Source: Saururus chinensis (taxonomy: Eukaryota > Streptophyta > Magnoliopsida > Piperales > Saururaceae). Taken from it: a stretch of 64,000 nucleotides of DNA. Position 1 is the first letter of the stretch; each line of letters begins with the position of its first letter. This document shows positions 1 through 13,523 of the stretch, one piece after another. Where the stretch lies: NCBI GenBank assembly GCA_035235625.1, contig CP141149.1:27893753-27957752 (forward strand). The letters run 5' to 3'. Below the pieces are notes generated by a model. It ran no database searches and was not told the DNA's origin. It saw only the letters and a list, made by a program, of their open reading frames with translations. Made by a program: the position numbers and the translations under genes.

Positions 1-2110
1 ATCGTTGGGCGAAAATCATAAATCATAGTTGAGCTCTGATCTCCTATTTGTTTATGCGTTGTCACAACTAATTTACATGATTTCAAACCCTAACTCTTGT
101 TGTAAGAGTATTTTGGTCTAAAATTTTTTGAATATCATGTAAACCTAGATTCTATAGAATATTTTTTACAAAACTAAAAAATATAAAATATTTGTATCTT
201 AAGTAAGGTAATATGGAAAAAACTCAAAGTTATATTCAACAATTGCAATTGCCCCTCAGTTGTTATGGCCTGCCCTATATCTTCAGAGTCCTCTAAAACT
301 AGAATTTAATTTAATTATTTATAAGCATATGTAAGTCATTGAGTAATTAAAATTTTATAATGTTATATAGGGCTTTAGGTTAATCATTAGGAAGCCCATT
401 ATGGATTATAAGTTCTAGGAATAGGGTTTTTACGTGAGAGTCAATAAATATGAGGGCTTTGCCCTAATCATTAAGCATCATATGTCAACGAAAAGTCAGA
501 GTTAATTAGTCAATTTAATTTATCAACTTTTCCAAATCCCTTTATTTTCCCCCTTTTTCAGTAATGGAAACCTTTTCCAATTCATGAAATACTCTACACC
601 ATTGCAAAAAGAGGTCAATCAAAGAAAGATATTTTTCAATCAAAGTCCAATTGATCACCATGTCTGTATTGTAAATATGCAGTTACAAATAATATGGTCA
701 ATGTAATGGGAATCAGACCTAATACTATTCTATATAGAGTCTGTATTGTAAATATGCAGTTACAAATAATATGGTCAAAGTAATGGGAATCAGACCTAAT
801 ACTATTCTATATAGAAAACCTTCAGTAATTTAAATTTGTTTAAAAGGGATGAGGTAATATCTACGCAAGACATAAGAAAATAACCTCCTTTTTTTATTTA
901 GGTATTATACTTTGCAAGTCTCAAACTTGGGGTTAGAGGGTTAGTGAGATGTATAAACACGCTCCTAGAAAGAAATAGTTGTATATGAAAAGTATTTTCT
1001 AGAATTTTAATAATTTTAAATGAGTTTTGAGATGCATAGCTTAGTGAAATCAATGAGGATTTGTTGTATTTTGCATGGCAAGAAGGAACTTTAGCTTTTG
1101 AATTGATTTCATACCCTTTGCCCTGGGGTGAGAAATATGAGTAAGGATGTCATTTGCGTCAAGTACATAAGAAAACTTGACTCGATCTAACTCTAATAGG
1201 TTAGGTTTGGGTTTTTGAATTGAACTTAGGTAACTATTCTAGTTGAGACTTGTTTGGGTTTAGAGTGATCCAACCCAACCCAACAACGATTATAAATATT
1301 AATTTTATATATATTTCTTTATGTTTTGATAATAATTCTTAAAAAATAAAAGAGACAAAACCACATAATTATTTAAAATTTTAGATTTTTTATAATTAAA
1401 TGACTTTAAAAATATTTAAAAAAATATGCTAAATAAGTCTTGTTGGGTTTGGGTTTCTATTTAAATGATAATAGGTTTGAGTTTTGCAAAACCCAACTCG
1501 AACCCGACCTAGTGGCATCACGAAATCAATTATAGCTCCACCTTATATTTGGCTTCATACTGGGAATTGTATAAGCCCCACATGAAATACGTTCCAGACT
1601 TAAAAATCCGGCTTTACTAAACTACAAACCGGGTACCACCTAAATATAATTCTTGGGCATCTAAATTCCCATCTCAATAGTGTTACCTAGGAGTGTTCAC
1701 GAACATTCATCATCTGTTTGTCTGTCCGTGTATATATCTGTGTTAGTATATAGAGCAAACATTTTTTTATCTAAAGCGGACACAAACATGAACACAAACA
1801 AATTCATTTTATCCGCTTTAGTAGGTAGTTGCAAACACAAACATAGACTTGTCTGCGTCGAAGAATGTCTGTTGTTTGAAACATAATTACTATTTAGCCA
1901 AAGAGTAGCTTGTTGTAACCATTAATTATTATCACTTTCCAATGAAAAAATCACTTTTTTATTATTTTCTCAACTACTACTCCTTGGTCTTCATTTCCTT
2001 GTAGTCACTACAATATTTTTTCTTCTAACACAAATGCCATGGCAATGTCTTTGCACACCTCATCTAGGTGGTAGTCTCCTACAACCATGGGCTCCTCTAC
2101 CATTAGGAAC
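1..2110. other. AT-rich intergenic DNA with degraded repeats
   Basis: No open reading frame here looks like a gene. At 1190-1510 there is a stretch of alternating 'gggtttgggtt' and 'aacccaactcgaacccgacc' motifs, the kind often seen in degraded hAT-type ends, but no boundaries could be fixed. At 1690-1880 and again at 2585-2690 there are runs built on 'ggacac/gtgtcc' motifs that recur at 35190-35300 and 61640-61740, which suggests a dispersed repeat family. Confidence 0.4.
662..815. repeat. 77 bp tandem duplication
   Basis: Two head-to-tail copies of a 77 bp unit (662-738 and 739-815) differ by about one base (caatg versus caaag). The near identity indicates a recent local duplication. No coding potential is seen. 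Confidence 0.85.
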
Positions 2111-2118
2111 TGTGGTTG

Positions 2119-2294
2119 GCTAGTGAAGCTTCACTAGCATAGCCGCTGGTAAAGCAACCTCATCCAATCAATTTTTCAAAACATGTGCAGTTACAACAAC
2201 GTGTGCAAACTAAGAGATACATGGTCACGTTTGAAAAATTGATTGGCTGGCATTGCTTTACCAATGGTGGCTACGCTGGTGAAGCTTCACTAGC
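2119..2294. repeat. Foldback (inverted repeat) element
   Basis: A left arm (2119-2186) is the imperfect reverse complement of a right arm (about 2219-2294), with a loop of about 30 bp. The left arm begins with the perfect palindrome GCTAGTGAAGCTTCACTAGC, and the right arm ends in a near copy of it. The arms share long matching blocks around 'ccaatcaatttttcaaa'. This could be a MITE or a hairpin-forming sequence able to give small RNAs. No target duplication was identified. Confidence 0.7.
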
Positions 2295-2299
2295 TTATC

Positions 2300-5200
2300 A
2301 CAATTCCTTCCATGAGCCCCTCATTGGGAGCTTGTTTACTGCATCACACGCACTTCCCTTACCTCCACGGGTCTAGTCCCTCCAAACCTCTGAGTGTGTG
2401 ACCTCTCTTTCCTCAACCTCTCCAGCCCTCTTCTCTCGCTGTAGGGCCCCAGCCAAATGACAAGCCTCCACCGGATCTGGCTATGGATTTTCTATACTCT
2501 CTACGAGCTCGTTCTGGTTCTTCAAAGGCAATCCCTGGGCGCTGGAGCTCTGGACTTATAGAAAGACTACATAGTGGATTAACCCGTTGTTGCACGTAGT
2601 GAGTGTCTGATTCTGTCCATGTCCAACACAGACGAAAGTGGACACTACTGTAGCTGTCTATAGCAGACACGAATGGACACGGCCAAAGAGTTTTATTCCA
2701 TCGGTGAACACCCCTTGTACTGTTAACATCGCATTTTTTGAAAAAACTAGCATTTAGCATCGCCATCCAATCAGGTTTGGGTCACTGGTGCGGGGAGATA
2801 ACAATGAGTTCGACCCGGCTACCATGGCAAAGCTCTAAAACAGTAAAACCTCAGCCCGACCGAATAACCGTGCAAGGAAACCCTACTCCGATCTATCACG
2901 GTCGGGTGCGTCGAAATATAAAAAACCCAACCCGAGTAAGCACTCAAGCTTCAAACCTGGCCTTTTCCACCGAGAGAAGACGAATCCCCCAGAAAGCAGA
3001 CGTGGTCAGGCAATAGAATTTTTTACCCTTTAATTTAAGGCTGCAAGTCCAAACACCAGAGTTCAGGAAAACAGTTGACGGTGGAAGAGGCCGGTGGGAA
3101 GCCTTATGAGGGCCTTGGCTTGCACCCGGGCAATCATTTCAGTATCCCCGGACTACATCCAGGCATTATTTTAGTTTTCTATCATTAAGTCCATACATAA
3201 AAGGGGAATAACAACACGATTCTCAGTAGTATTGGATCATTATCTATTACAATTTCCATAGGCAAAAAAAACATAGAACAAGTTCATAAAACCAGCATTG
3301 CAAAATAGCAGCAGTTCACCCATTATTGGCGAATAGGAGCTACACTTACCTGGAAAAAGAATAAGGATGACCTGTATCAACATAGTTTTTAACATTGTGA
3401 ACTCATCAAAGCAGCCTAAACAAATCATGCAATGCATATTCAAGAATAGGGTTGACAGCTGAGAATGCTCATTCAAGAAACGTAAACAAACCAATTCTAG
3501 TCAATACAATAACTATATTTTTTTACTCTCATTTGAGTGGGACGACTATAATTAAAAAAATAAACATAATACCAATATGAGAATTGATGAACAATGTGCA
3601 AAGGGCCATCTTTTATCTCATTTGTGTGGGGACGACTACAGCTGAAAAACAAACATAATAACTAGTCTGCCTTCTATCATCCCTTTCTACAATACGAGTA
3701 GGATACTGAATGGAATACTGGCACATTGAATACAACATGCAGATCATATACAATTACATAGTCAATTGTTTTTAGAAAATTTATTGTAAAGATGATAGTG
3801 CTTAAAAAGTTCTCTGCTGACGCATTATTTTACATATAAAAGAGACAACCGGGTAGAGTGGACCTCTCCGTCAAGATGTCAAGGGACATCATTGGTAACT
3901 ATTATTATTTCTTTTACATGTTGCTAAATTGGTATAACTTACAGCACTATTTAAAACCAAATACATATTAACCAGACTATCGACAGGCTTCCCCTAAGCT
4001 CAGAACCCCATAAAGCATTTGCTGCATTAACGTATGCTTTCAGGAAGGAGTGAGAAAAATATCTCAGAGATGCATTTTTTGTGACAGGGAAAAGCAAAAT
4101 TTTATGAGTAATCAAAGATCGAAGCTCTTGTAAGTTACCAAGCTGACTATATACGAGGTCAAATAAAAGTGAGAAAGACTGTATCGGTATCGATGACAAT
4201 ATTGACGATTACTGACATGGGTACACACCAAAGATACGACGGGTATGCATTGAGATGGGTGCAAAACCTCTAATTCATACCAGATACTAGTTAAACTAAT
4301 GAAAAACTAATACAACACTTCTTTTAAAAACATAATAAAATGGAAAAGGTTGTGAGTAACACATATTTTGTTTACTTTTTGTTTCTGTGGGGGTGGAGGA
4401 GGGCATGTGATTCTTAAATCAACCGATTACAGACTTGAAAATGAATCCAATATTTGTTAAATATGCTAAACTTACGAGTTGTTTCTATAGGATAATCGCA
4501 GATTAGTTGGATTCTTCATTTACTCTAACTCCCACACAGCAGTAACAGCTCAAAAGTTGTCTTGGCCAGGACTAGTTTAAAGCTATTAAAGGAAAGCATT
4601 TTGGGTAAGAGGTTATAGATTTATTGGTAATCAAGAGAGTTGAATCTCTTTCAAAGCCATTCAGTAAAACGAAGAGAGAAATGAAAAGTAGAACAAATTA
4701 ACAAGAACTTGGTTCCCCTGTAAAAGCCTAAACATAGATCAACTATAGAGGAATGCCACTTCAAATCAAAAGGGTGAAAACACAGAATTAGACGAGGAGT
4801 TTCTATGCTATGCCCGCTGAAGAATCTGGTTCAAGTGATCTTATTTTAATCCTGTATGACCACTTACACTGACATTTACTTCCTCAGATCAGCCAAAATT
4901 GCAAGGACAAAAATATGGCATTTTTCTTCTCAGAGCTCCAATAAATGTATTAATAAATATTTCAAGAGTTGGGAAGACATGCTATCCTCTGCTCTATGTA
5001 CAATGCCAGACCCAAGTCTCCTAAAAATCTTAATCAATTCAGGAAAGGACCCAACAATGATTATCAACCTTCTGAATCAAACCAACACTTCCTCACGTGC
5101 AATGTAATTAGTCATGCAAACCCTTATAACAAACACTTCCATGCACATGCAAGTGTCATAAATTAGTCTTGAGTCTAACATGTAAAGACCAAAACAGATC

Positions 5201-5785
5201 ACAGAGTATATGTTAGTCAACAGGCATAACAAGTCAACGCAGGTAAAAATTGACAACTGCCAATGTTGATATTACATGGCATGTTCCGCATGGTGCTTGT
5301 ATAATTAAAGGGATATGAAACACCCCTAGCCTGCTCACTGTGGGCAAAATGGCTGATACAAGAGTAGGCATAATTCAAATTTTATGTAGATGGTTGGCAG
5401 CAATCTATGGTAGTAAAAGTTCTGTCGGCATTTCATTTTCCATTCATAGGATAGCATGGTTAATTGCAGCAGGACTTTGGAGACGTAATGAAAAGAACGT
5501 AAATCCTGCTCCATCTATTCCTCTAAAGAAATAAGATGCAGTGAATGCAGAAAACTGAAAAGTAGATTAAACAGATAAACTATGTCCATGAGCTTCTAGG
5601 CAAATTTGAAAGAAAAGGCTAATACAGCAACATTCCAGTATGCCAGGCATCACTTGCAGCAGAGGGTTTCCATATAATTTGCAATGCTTTTGAACTAGTG
5701 TTCCTACAAGTGAGCATAGATCAAAGAAAACACTAACCTCAACATATAAACTCACTCAGTGAGGAAGAAGGATTTTTCTTGGTGA
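2300..5785. other. Intergenic DNA downstream of the SPL gene
   Basis: No supported gene is seen. The section next to 5786 should contain the 3' UTR and polyadenylation region of the minus-strand SPL gene, but I could not fix its end. The segment 2740-3170 is higher in GC than its surroundings and has short open frames on both strands without a recognisable family. Confidence 0.3.
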
Positions 5786-8550
5786 TCAGGAAATGTGATT
5801 GCTGAAAGTCGATTCATAAGCTGTTCCAAACAGCTGAAACTCTTGCAATTGGCCCACATTTTCATGTAAGGCCGAAGGTGAAACCCCAGATTCAGCAGAG
5901 GACCGATGCTGAGTCTGCCACTGCTCGGAGCCAGAAAGAAGCAATCCCTGGTGAACATGCATCACTGGCTGGGCCACAGTTGCATGTGCAAGCTGGTCTG
6001 AAGGAGAGATCCCAGGGTCAGTCTGCTCCCAGGAATTAGTTGTTGACAGAAGAGAGAGAGCACGCCGAAGGTCCATCGTTGCTTCCAAGTTAGAAACTCT
6101 CATAGATGCTTCTAGACCTGCAGCAAACTGTAACGTGAGGAGAGGCCAAACTTCATAAGGGTTGTTGATAAGTCATCTTTGGAGCCCGCACATTGCTGCT
6201 AGCATACATAGCATTACTAAAAGAAAAGGCATACTTTTGCTGCAATAATAGATCCAACATTCTTCAAAGCTAGTTTTCTATGGTCTCATAATAAATTACT
6301 TCAACAACATCAGGCAATTGTCCTTTGAAAGGCGAGCAAAACAGCAGACATTAATTTAGGAGTGCATAATGCAAAAATCAATAAAATGCCATATAAACTT
6401 AAACACTCAGAAAAAATAAACTGTCATGATTTTATTCAACAACTGAACCAAGTACAATGACTCAAAACAAACGCCAGACCATCCAAATCAGAAATTCTCC
6501 TTGACGCTTGGATGTCTTTTATTTGGATCCTTGACACATATTTTAGTTTGTTAGACATAATGTTAGTTGAGAAAATGTTGAAATAGATGGCACCTGCGAC
6601 ATCAACAAGGATGTCGAAATCCAGAGCTGGCAAGATAGACAGAATACTGCACCTTGGTTTAGGATCTCGGCGGTATTGCCCTTGAGCAAGAACCTGTCAT
6701 AGTCATGACGAAGTGTAGATATGGAATTCGGAAGTTCCGCGTTGGGCAAAAATATTTGCCCATCAACGTCCAGTTTTGCAGCCCTCATCCAGGATTCTTT
6801 TGGTTGAGACAGCCTAAAGGCACAAGAATCTTCCCACAAAGAATTCGAAGTAGACCTTGTATGAACTGGTGCTCTAGCCAATGCAAAATTCAATTGTTGC
6901 CCATGATCTGCATAGGCCCGTAAATTACACCAAGGCATAAAAAGTCATAAACCACAATAAAATAAAATAATCTTTCATTTCCATGAAAGCATGAGATAGG
7001 AAGACTTCAAAACGAATATTGAGATACATGTGTCAATTTTATTTTACATGTCAATTGTAGACCAATGAAAACCTAGCCAAAACATACACAATAAAACTGA
7101 TCTAACATACATATGTGAGTTCCTTATGATTTAATTACGTGAAATTATTGAAGAACACTAAAAGAGCAGAATTGTATATCTATCTTAGAAACAGGACTTT
7201 ACATGTTGGAAGCAGATGCTGTACAATTGTGCACAACTATGAATGCAAACTTGCATTCATTCACATATTATCCCTATCTTCAACATAGCATAAATTATTT
7301 AAAAAAAAAAATGGAGAAGGGCAGATGTATAAAGTTGTCCGAGAAAGAAAGTGACTGAGTACACTTCCACACATACATATAAAGACAGAGTACACAAGAA
7401 ATAAAGAACATAGAAAAGGTCCACCAATTAAAGATACCATAAATTGGCAAAGAGAATCCAGAAGCACTGAATGAGACACCATCTCTCTGTGGTTTACGGC
7501 GTCGCGCATTATGGTCAGATAAACGCCTGCGACAGCTTCTCTTTTTCTCATCAAATTCTGACAGGTCATGGAACCTTCAAAACACGACCAATAACACAAC
7601 TATCATTTCATTATCATCATAACTTTGAAAAATGAGGATAGATAAATTTATTGCAATTTGTAAATGATCTAACCATCCCCATAGGAAGAAATCTCTGCAA
7701 TCTAAACAAACGTTAACAAACAGGCTTCTGTATCACGATAGCTTACAGCAATTTGAAACAATGCTTACAAAATTCAACAAGATGAATGCCTCAGCAACGT
7801 TGAAATTAGAACATTAACAAAACACACACATCACCCAATACGAGCAAGTTTGGAAAAGCCCATAAATATATTGCAGGATGGTTACCTGCTACACTGTTGG
7901 CAAAAACGACGCTCCAGACCTGCAACAACTACTCTAGGGCATTTGGAATGACATTCACAGACTCGATGACGTCGATGGTAGTCTTTTGCTGCAGTAAGGT
8001 CAATGTTGCAGCCTTCAACTTGGCAGCACGCACTCTGAATGCTTTGACTTGATGCCCTCATCTTTTTGACAGAACTAGTAGTTGATGTGGAATTTTTACA
8101 AAAAGCTGAAGTATTAGTAGAAGTACCTGCACATACATCTTTAAAATAAGTCCGCTTGCCTAGCTTCAATCCAATCAATGGCTCGCCACAGCCACCGGAT
8201 GCCATCCTATCAGAAGTTCCACTGTCTTCAACCTTGTTCAATTCATTATTACCAAGTTCTTTTGCACAATCACCATTCGGTAAATTGAACTCAGTTATTA
8301 TGTCGCCAGGCTTTGATGAAGAATCAACCGAGGCCGAAACTGAACTTTTAGACGAGGATCCATTAGCAAAATCTGATCCAGAATAACCCCCACCACCAGA
8401 TGAATATATGGATGCGTTATCCACACCCACATCTCCAGTGAAACCCCACTGTGGGAGTTGTGCCTGCTTTGGGGTTTCACAAACTTTACCGCTGAACACC
8501 GCAAGGCTATCCCACTCCCACAGTGTTGGAGTTCTTAAGTTCCACTCCAT
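5786..8550 (-). CDS. SPL: SQUAMOSA promoter-binding-like (SBP-box) transcription factor, miR156-regulated
   Basis: Four coding exons on the minus strand are 8550-7886, 7574-7438, 6907-6653 and 6117-5786. All junctions are GT-AG and phase-consistent, giving 462 aa. The SBP DNA-binding domain spans about residues 175-251. It starts CQVEGC and holds the eight Cys/His zinc ligands (including HRRHRVC and FCQQCSR), then a bipartite nuclear signal ([18 protein letters not shown], 232-249). The domain is split by an intron after CQQCSR, as in other plant SPL genes. The N-terminus [16 protein letters not shown] and an internal LKLGKRTYF block resemble the SPL2/10/11-type clade (family knowledge; exact orthology not tested). 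Residues 372-377 (ALSLLS) are encoded by the miR156 site. Expected role: nuclear GTAC-binding activator of phase change and organ development. The start is chosen because the MEWN start is typical of the clade and the exon runs open from it. Confidence 0.95.
6044..6063 (-). promoter_or_regulatory. miR156/157 target site in SPL exon 4
   Basis: The plus strand reads TGACAGAAGAGAGAGAGCAC, which differs from the conserved plant miR156 sequence at one base. The mRNA strand therefore carries the usual SPL target of that microRNA, in frame and encoding ALSLLS. The expected effect is age-dependent cleavage or translational repression of the SPL mRNA. Confidence 0.95.
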
Positions 8551-11000
8551 TGCATAAAATCAAGAAATAAATTCACCAATTGCTTTTTACCCTTGCACGA
8601 TAAACTACCAGCCGCTTCAAGACCTGGAAGGTCCTTGCATGAAAATAAACTCCGATCACCAAAACAAACGCAGGGAAGATCACTCAATAACAAAAAGAAA
8701 GGAAAAACCAGTCATGCAGAACAGTATAAAGGATTTTTTTATTAAATATAGAGGAAATCAAAAACCACAAAATGCAACGAGCGAATTAACATAATCCTAG
8801 CAATTCAATGCAAGAAAACAATCTGAATTCGAGCAGGACAGAAGAAAAAAAATCCAGAGCAAAAAATTAAGGAAGCTAATAAGGCCAAAAGATTAGGGAT
8901 TGATATTAGTATTTCACCTCCAAAAACTTATCATGAAACCGCAGGGCCCTTTTGGTCCATACAACGGCCAGCAATTTCTCTTACCGTCACCCAGCAGAAA
9001 TCAATCGTTCTCTTCCTAAAGGTTCCGGATACAAATGAAACCCAACCGCTCAGCTAAAAGACATCAGACAAATGATAGATGAGCACAGGAAGAGTAGCAG
9101 GTCATGAAGAGCGTCGCTTTCAACCCATTGCTCCCACGTCAACTATTAACATCCTTCATCTCCACTGTCCAAAATCCAAACAGCAAGTACGCAGAGATCA
9201 GAACTCAAACATCTTGCGCTTGCACTTCACCTGCCATACTCCTGCTGAAAATCAGCATGCTTTGGAATAGCCAATACGGCTTTCCGGCAAAATCACACAC
9301 GACTGTAAACAGTTTCTGAATAAACTAACTATGAATCGGCAAAAGAGAAAACTAATCTCCAACCGACTGCTTTGTTACCATCTACAATCTCGAAGTTGCA
9401 GTTCGAAGCCCCGCAAAGGTCCTCGCCTGATGCTGATTTTTGTGGTAAGTCGAAGTGACTTTTGGGTCCTGTCAATTCAGGGCTCCAAACCAGTATTTCT
9501 TTTCCTCCGCGCATTCATTTCCAAAAGTTACCGGAGACATCAGAAACTTACAGTTCACCTCCGTCCATCCCCGTTTTGGACCACACAGCTCCACTTTTAC
9601 CACATAAATGTCTTATAGCCAGCTACCAATCTCCTCATGAAAGCAACTTCCTACTTATCAGACGACACACACGCCTCTATCTACCGTGAAAGAGAGACAA
9701 AAACCATGAATGCAAACACTCCTACAATCTTACTTGCAGGCTTAGATCTTCAAAGTTCAAGCCAACACACCTGACCCCAGTACAGACAATCTTACTCAAA
9801 CATCTCAGGAAACGTAATTTTCTTCGAAAAAGGCAAGAATTCTTTACTTGCAAGCGGTCTCGTCCATTGATCTAATGAAGCAGCAAAACATGAGATAATC
9901 CATCGGTAGAATATTGATTAGGCCGGCCTTATTCCCCAAAAAATCGAAACCGCCATCCAAGGAAATCTCGATCTTGACTAGAAAACGGCAGGCTGTCCCT
10001 AAAAGAAGCAACTTTTTCTACTTCCCGTCATGACGCACATCATTTCGATAGCAAATAGCCTTCCGTTGAAAGAAAGAAACGGTGATTACCACGTACAAAA
10101 TATGGCAAGACGGCAATCAGCCGTCTATTTCACCCAATTTATCAACTAAATAAGCCTATTTAAAGGAGTTTGAGCTAAAAGCAGCTGCAACACTTACTGC
10201 AAACTTCCCAATCAGCTTTACACTGCCATCAGAAGGAAGAACGGGAATCGCATTTACCTCTTTTGTAAACCAGCAACCCAGGCCAATATCGTGGTGGCTG
10301 GCACTGACACGAGGAATCTATAGCTATCTTCTAACACTCCTGGCCTCGGCTTCAGACCAAATTACCACACCTGATTTTTTGCCCTAGGCTTTTCTCTCCC
10401 ACTTTACCGGATAAAATTTTACCGCATCAGTCCAGAGATCCCGGATTCTGGACTCCGGATGTGGCGCCCCTTGAAGCTATTTTGTTCATATTTTCCCACA
10501 ACAGGTAAAAAGGGGGAAATTTTGTGAAAATCACAGGATGTTACTGCATTTGGAGCTTCCAAGTTGCAGATTCAGGACGCATTTCCTCGGGATTTTCACT
10601 CGGGACGAATATGTTAAAAAAAAGAAGTAATGTAATCAGTTTTGCCTTTCATTAAAAAAAGGTTAGAAATTTTCTTCTCTTTTTGAAAAGAAAGTAAACG
10701 AGTGGTTTTGGCTCGGCGGATGCACGAGGAGGCCACACTGATTAAAAAAAAGAGAAAAAAAATGGTGTTGAATGTGGGGGCCAGAGGGGGGAGAAAATAG
10801 GAGCTAGCTGACAAAGGAAATAAGGACTGAGGAGATCATGTGCGGGAGCTGGCAAGTTCTGCTCCTGCTCCGGCCCCAGTGCCCTCAGCAGCTGCAGCGC
10901 CAGCGAGACGGGGAGAGATAGAGATCGTTGTGCATGTGGTCTTAAAAGAGATGTCAAATCTCCCCCTGCGGGGGGTTTCTACGCCCGCTGCTCACTTCTT
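8551..11000 (-). promoter_or_regulatory. Probable 5' UTR and promoter region of the SPL gene
   Basis: Upstream of the SPL start there is no other gene for several kilobases. The block 10750-11100 is much richer in GC and in CAG/CTG and CCCC runs than the surrounding DNA, as expected for a transcription-start region or a 5' UTR exon read on the minus strand. Genes of this SPL clade often have 5' UTR introns (family knowledge). Exact transcription start and splice sites cannot be fixed from sequence alone. Confidence 0.35.
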
Positions 11001-13518
11001 CAGATTCGGCAGCAGAAAGCTTTCAGACAGCAGCAGCAGTGCACCACCGTGCCCACCACCAATCAAAGCAGTGGCGCAGTACAGTGGAGTTTGCCCAGGA
11101 CAGGAAGCCTGGACGGTATGTGTTTCTGGGCCCCCAAAGATGATGGAACCGATCAACCTAGTTGCCATTAAAATTGAAACAGGTGATGAGTGATGAACAG
11201 TAGTCAGTAGGTAAGCAGTGCTTAATTAAGAATAGAATAACTCCAAGTCGTGGCTTTTAAAGCAGGTAATTAGTTGAGTTTGAGAGCCTTTGGTCCCAAG
11301 AACCAAGATAACGACGACCAGACTCCACAACTACCCCCGGTTCGTTGTCATGTACCCGATCACTGTACAGAAGTGCCGCCAGTAACTGCCACCAAAAACC
11401 GCGTGCCTGCTGAACCAGCGGTGGAGATCCGGACAAGAGGTCCCTAGTTTAGCTCTTGCATAAGTTAGTGGATTAACGTTAATGTGTGTTAGCGCATGCG
11501 CCGCTAATTTTAAATATATTAAAGAGTTTTTATGCACAGTTTAAGCTAAATTTATTGTCAGTAAAAAATCATGAAAAACGCTAGATTCATTGTAGTGAAA
11601 ATTATGAAAAACGCTTCCTCTTGATGACATGGTCACCGCATCCAAACTTTAGACCGGTCGCCGCAGGCCCTACTTGATTTATGCTTGGGGAGGGAGGAGG
11701 AGGCCGGGGACACATCCTCATGTGATGTCTGGCCCAAACATTTTCTATGCACTTTAATGATACCCTTTATGAGAATAGGGGTGTCAGATTCCTCGTCTAT
11801 TATATACGAGATAACCTTATGGTCTGTAGATCAGACTGAACATCTCAGTGTTTTAAAAATATGGCTTCACTTACATATTAACGGTCATTGCGCATGGGCA
11901 TCATCAAAGTCTACTACATTGAGCATGGCCAGCACTTAATTGAGGAACCTCAAGTGCGCTCTCGGGGCGCCCGGATAGTTCGCTTTATTACCCGTCATAG
12001 CTAGCCTTAATTTTAGGTAGTTCGAAGGCAGTGGCCAGTCGGCTTTCCAGGGTCAGCGGTCTGATCAAATGTCAAATATAAAAACACTAGCACACTAAGG
12101 AGAAAGTGTGTTCTGTAGCTGACTCATCTAATATGCAAGGTCCTCAATGTGCAGTAATGCTGACCATGGATTAATAATGGATGAGTGTAAAAGGGAAGGA
12201 TGAGTTTTTTATATTCTACTCTAACAATAAACCTAACGTAAAAAATAATTATTTATAAAATTGATAGTACAAATACTAGCTAATGCACATTAATATGTAA
12301 TAATATTTACATTAATGTATATTAATATATATGTCATTAATTTCAAATATTAAAGGTTTTTACACATTTTATACACTGGGTTTATTATCAGAATAGAACA
12401 TTAAAATTCTAAATGGGAAGGGGAGTTGGGACCCCAAAGAAAACAATTGAATTCGGCCAAAGTGACGATGCTTTGAAACGCTTGAAAGGGACGTTAAAAG
12501 GGCATATGACGGGGACACCAAAAGAAAATGGACTCCGGGGAAAGCGAAGAAATGCTTGGGGACTAGTATAAGTCTGTTTACCCATTCAATGCCATTGAAC
12601 CCGTCTGTTCTTGAGATGATGAGCTTGTTCATGTGACTAGATCAGTGGGTCCCATATCGTGGGCTAGTTCGTTTCGTGTTTTTATGGATAACGATATGCC
12701 GGAAGCATTTTTTAATACTTCTTCACTTACAATACGCATGGAACATTGATATTTGATAACACTCGCACCATGTATTTTTTACGTTGGATGTATTATCACT
12801 GTGAAACATATTATGAAATTAAATATTATTATTAATATAAGACAGAAGGAATAAAACTCACATAATGGTGAGCTTTGATGTGGCAACGTTGCGGGCCATG
12901 TCATCATCCTTAGACTCCACCATCCCTACTTGTCACGGACTTTTGACATTTGGTCGTTAACTCTAGTGCCCAACCACGAACTTACCTACAATCTCCCAAA
13001 TGTCGCCGTCACCCCAACTATGTGCCCTCCCCACTTGCGTCAACCCCGATCTTGACCTCTTTGTAAATTAGGGCTGAAGCAAGGTGGCAATACTAGACAA
13101 AAATAACCCCATAAATGAGTTGGACGCAAGCAGGATTTGTCTACGGTCTACCGTTACTAAGAAGGGGCGGAGCCATGTCGACGAGGGTGTAGGTTGCAGT
13201 CGAAAGGGAGCTTGCTGGTCATGGCGAGTGGAGCCAACGATGCTGAGTGGTAGGGACAAAACCATGAATTCATCTTGAGGGCCAATAAGTGAATAATATT
13301 TTTTTATATATAAATGATAATTATTCAATATATGTTTAGCCTAATATTAAATAAAATTTTAAAAATTATAAAACTATGGGTTTGGAAATTACAGATTAAA
13401 AAAATGTGGTTTGTAAACTAATGATTTACTATAGCAAAATCCATATGCTCTACCTTTTTTCATTCTAAAGCTTCACTTGCTAATAGATATCATAAACAAT
13501 AACATAACTGTCTGCTCA
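11001..13518. other. Intergenic DNA with a dispersed AT-rich repeat
   Basis: No gene is supported. Two related AT-rich stretches lie at about 11460-11570 and 12270-12390. Both read roughly 'ttaatgt...attaatttcaaatattaaag.gtttttacac' and end near 'ttattgtcag/ttattatcag'. A third copy appears inverted at about 30640-30760. They look like pieces of one transposon family. Confidence 0.35.
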
Positions 13519-13523
13519 TAAAC

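Noticed and set aside
10742-11193. Small protein genes in the GC-rich block upstream of the SPL gene (71 and 117 codons)
   Set aside because: The frames oppose each other, are low in complexity and resemble leader sequence. They fit better as promoter or 5' UTR of the SPL gene.
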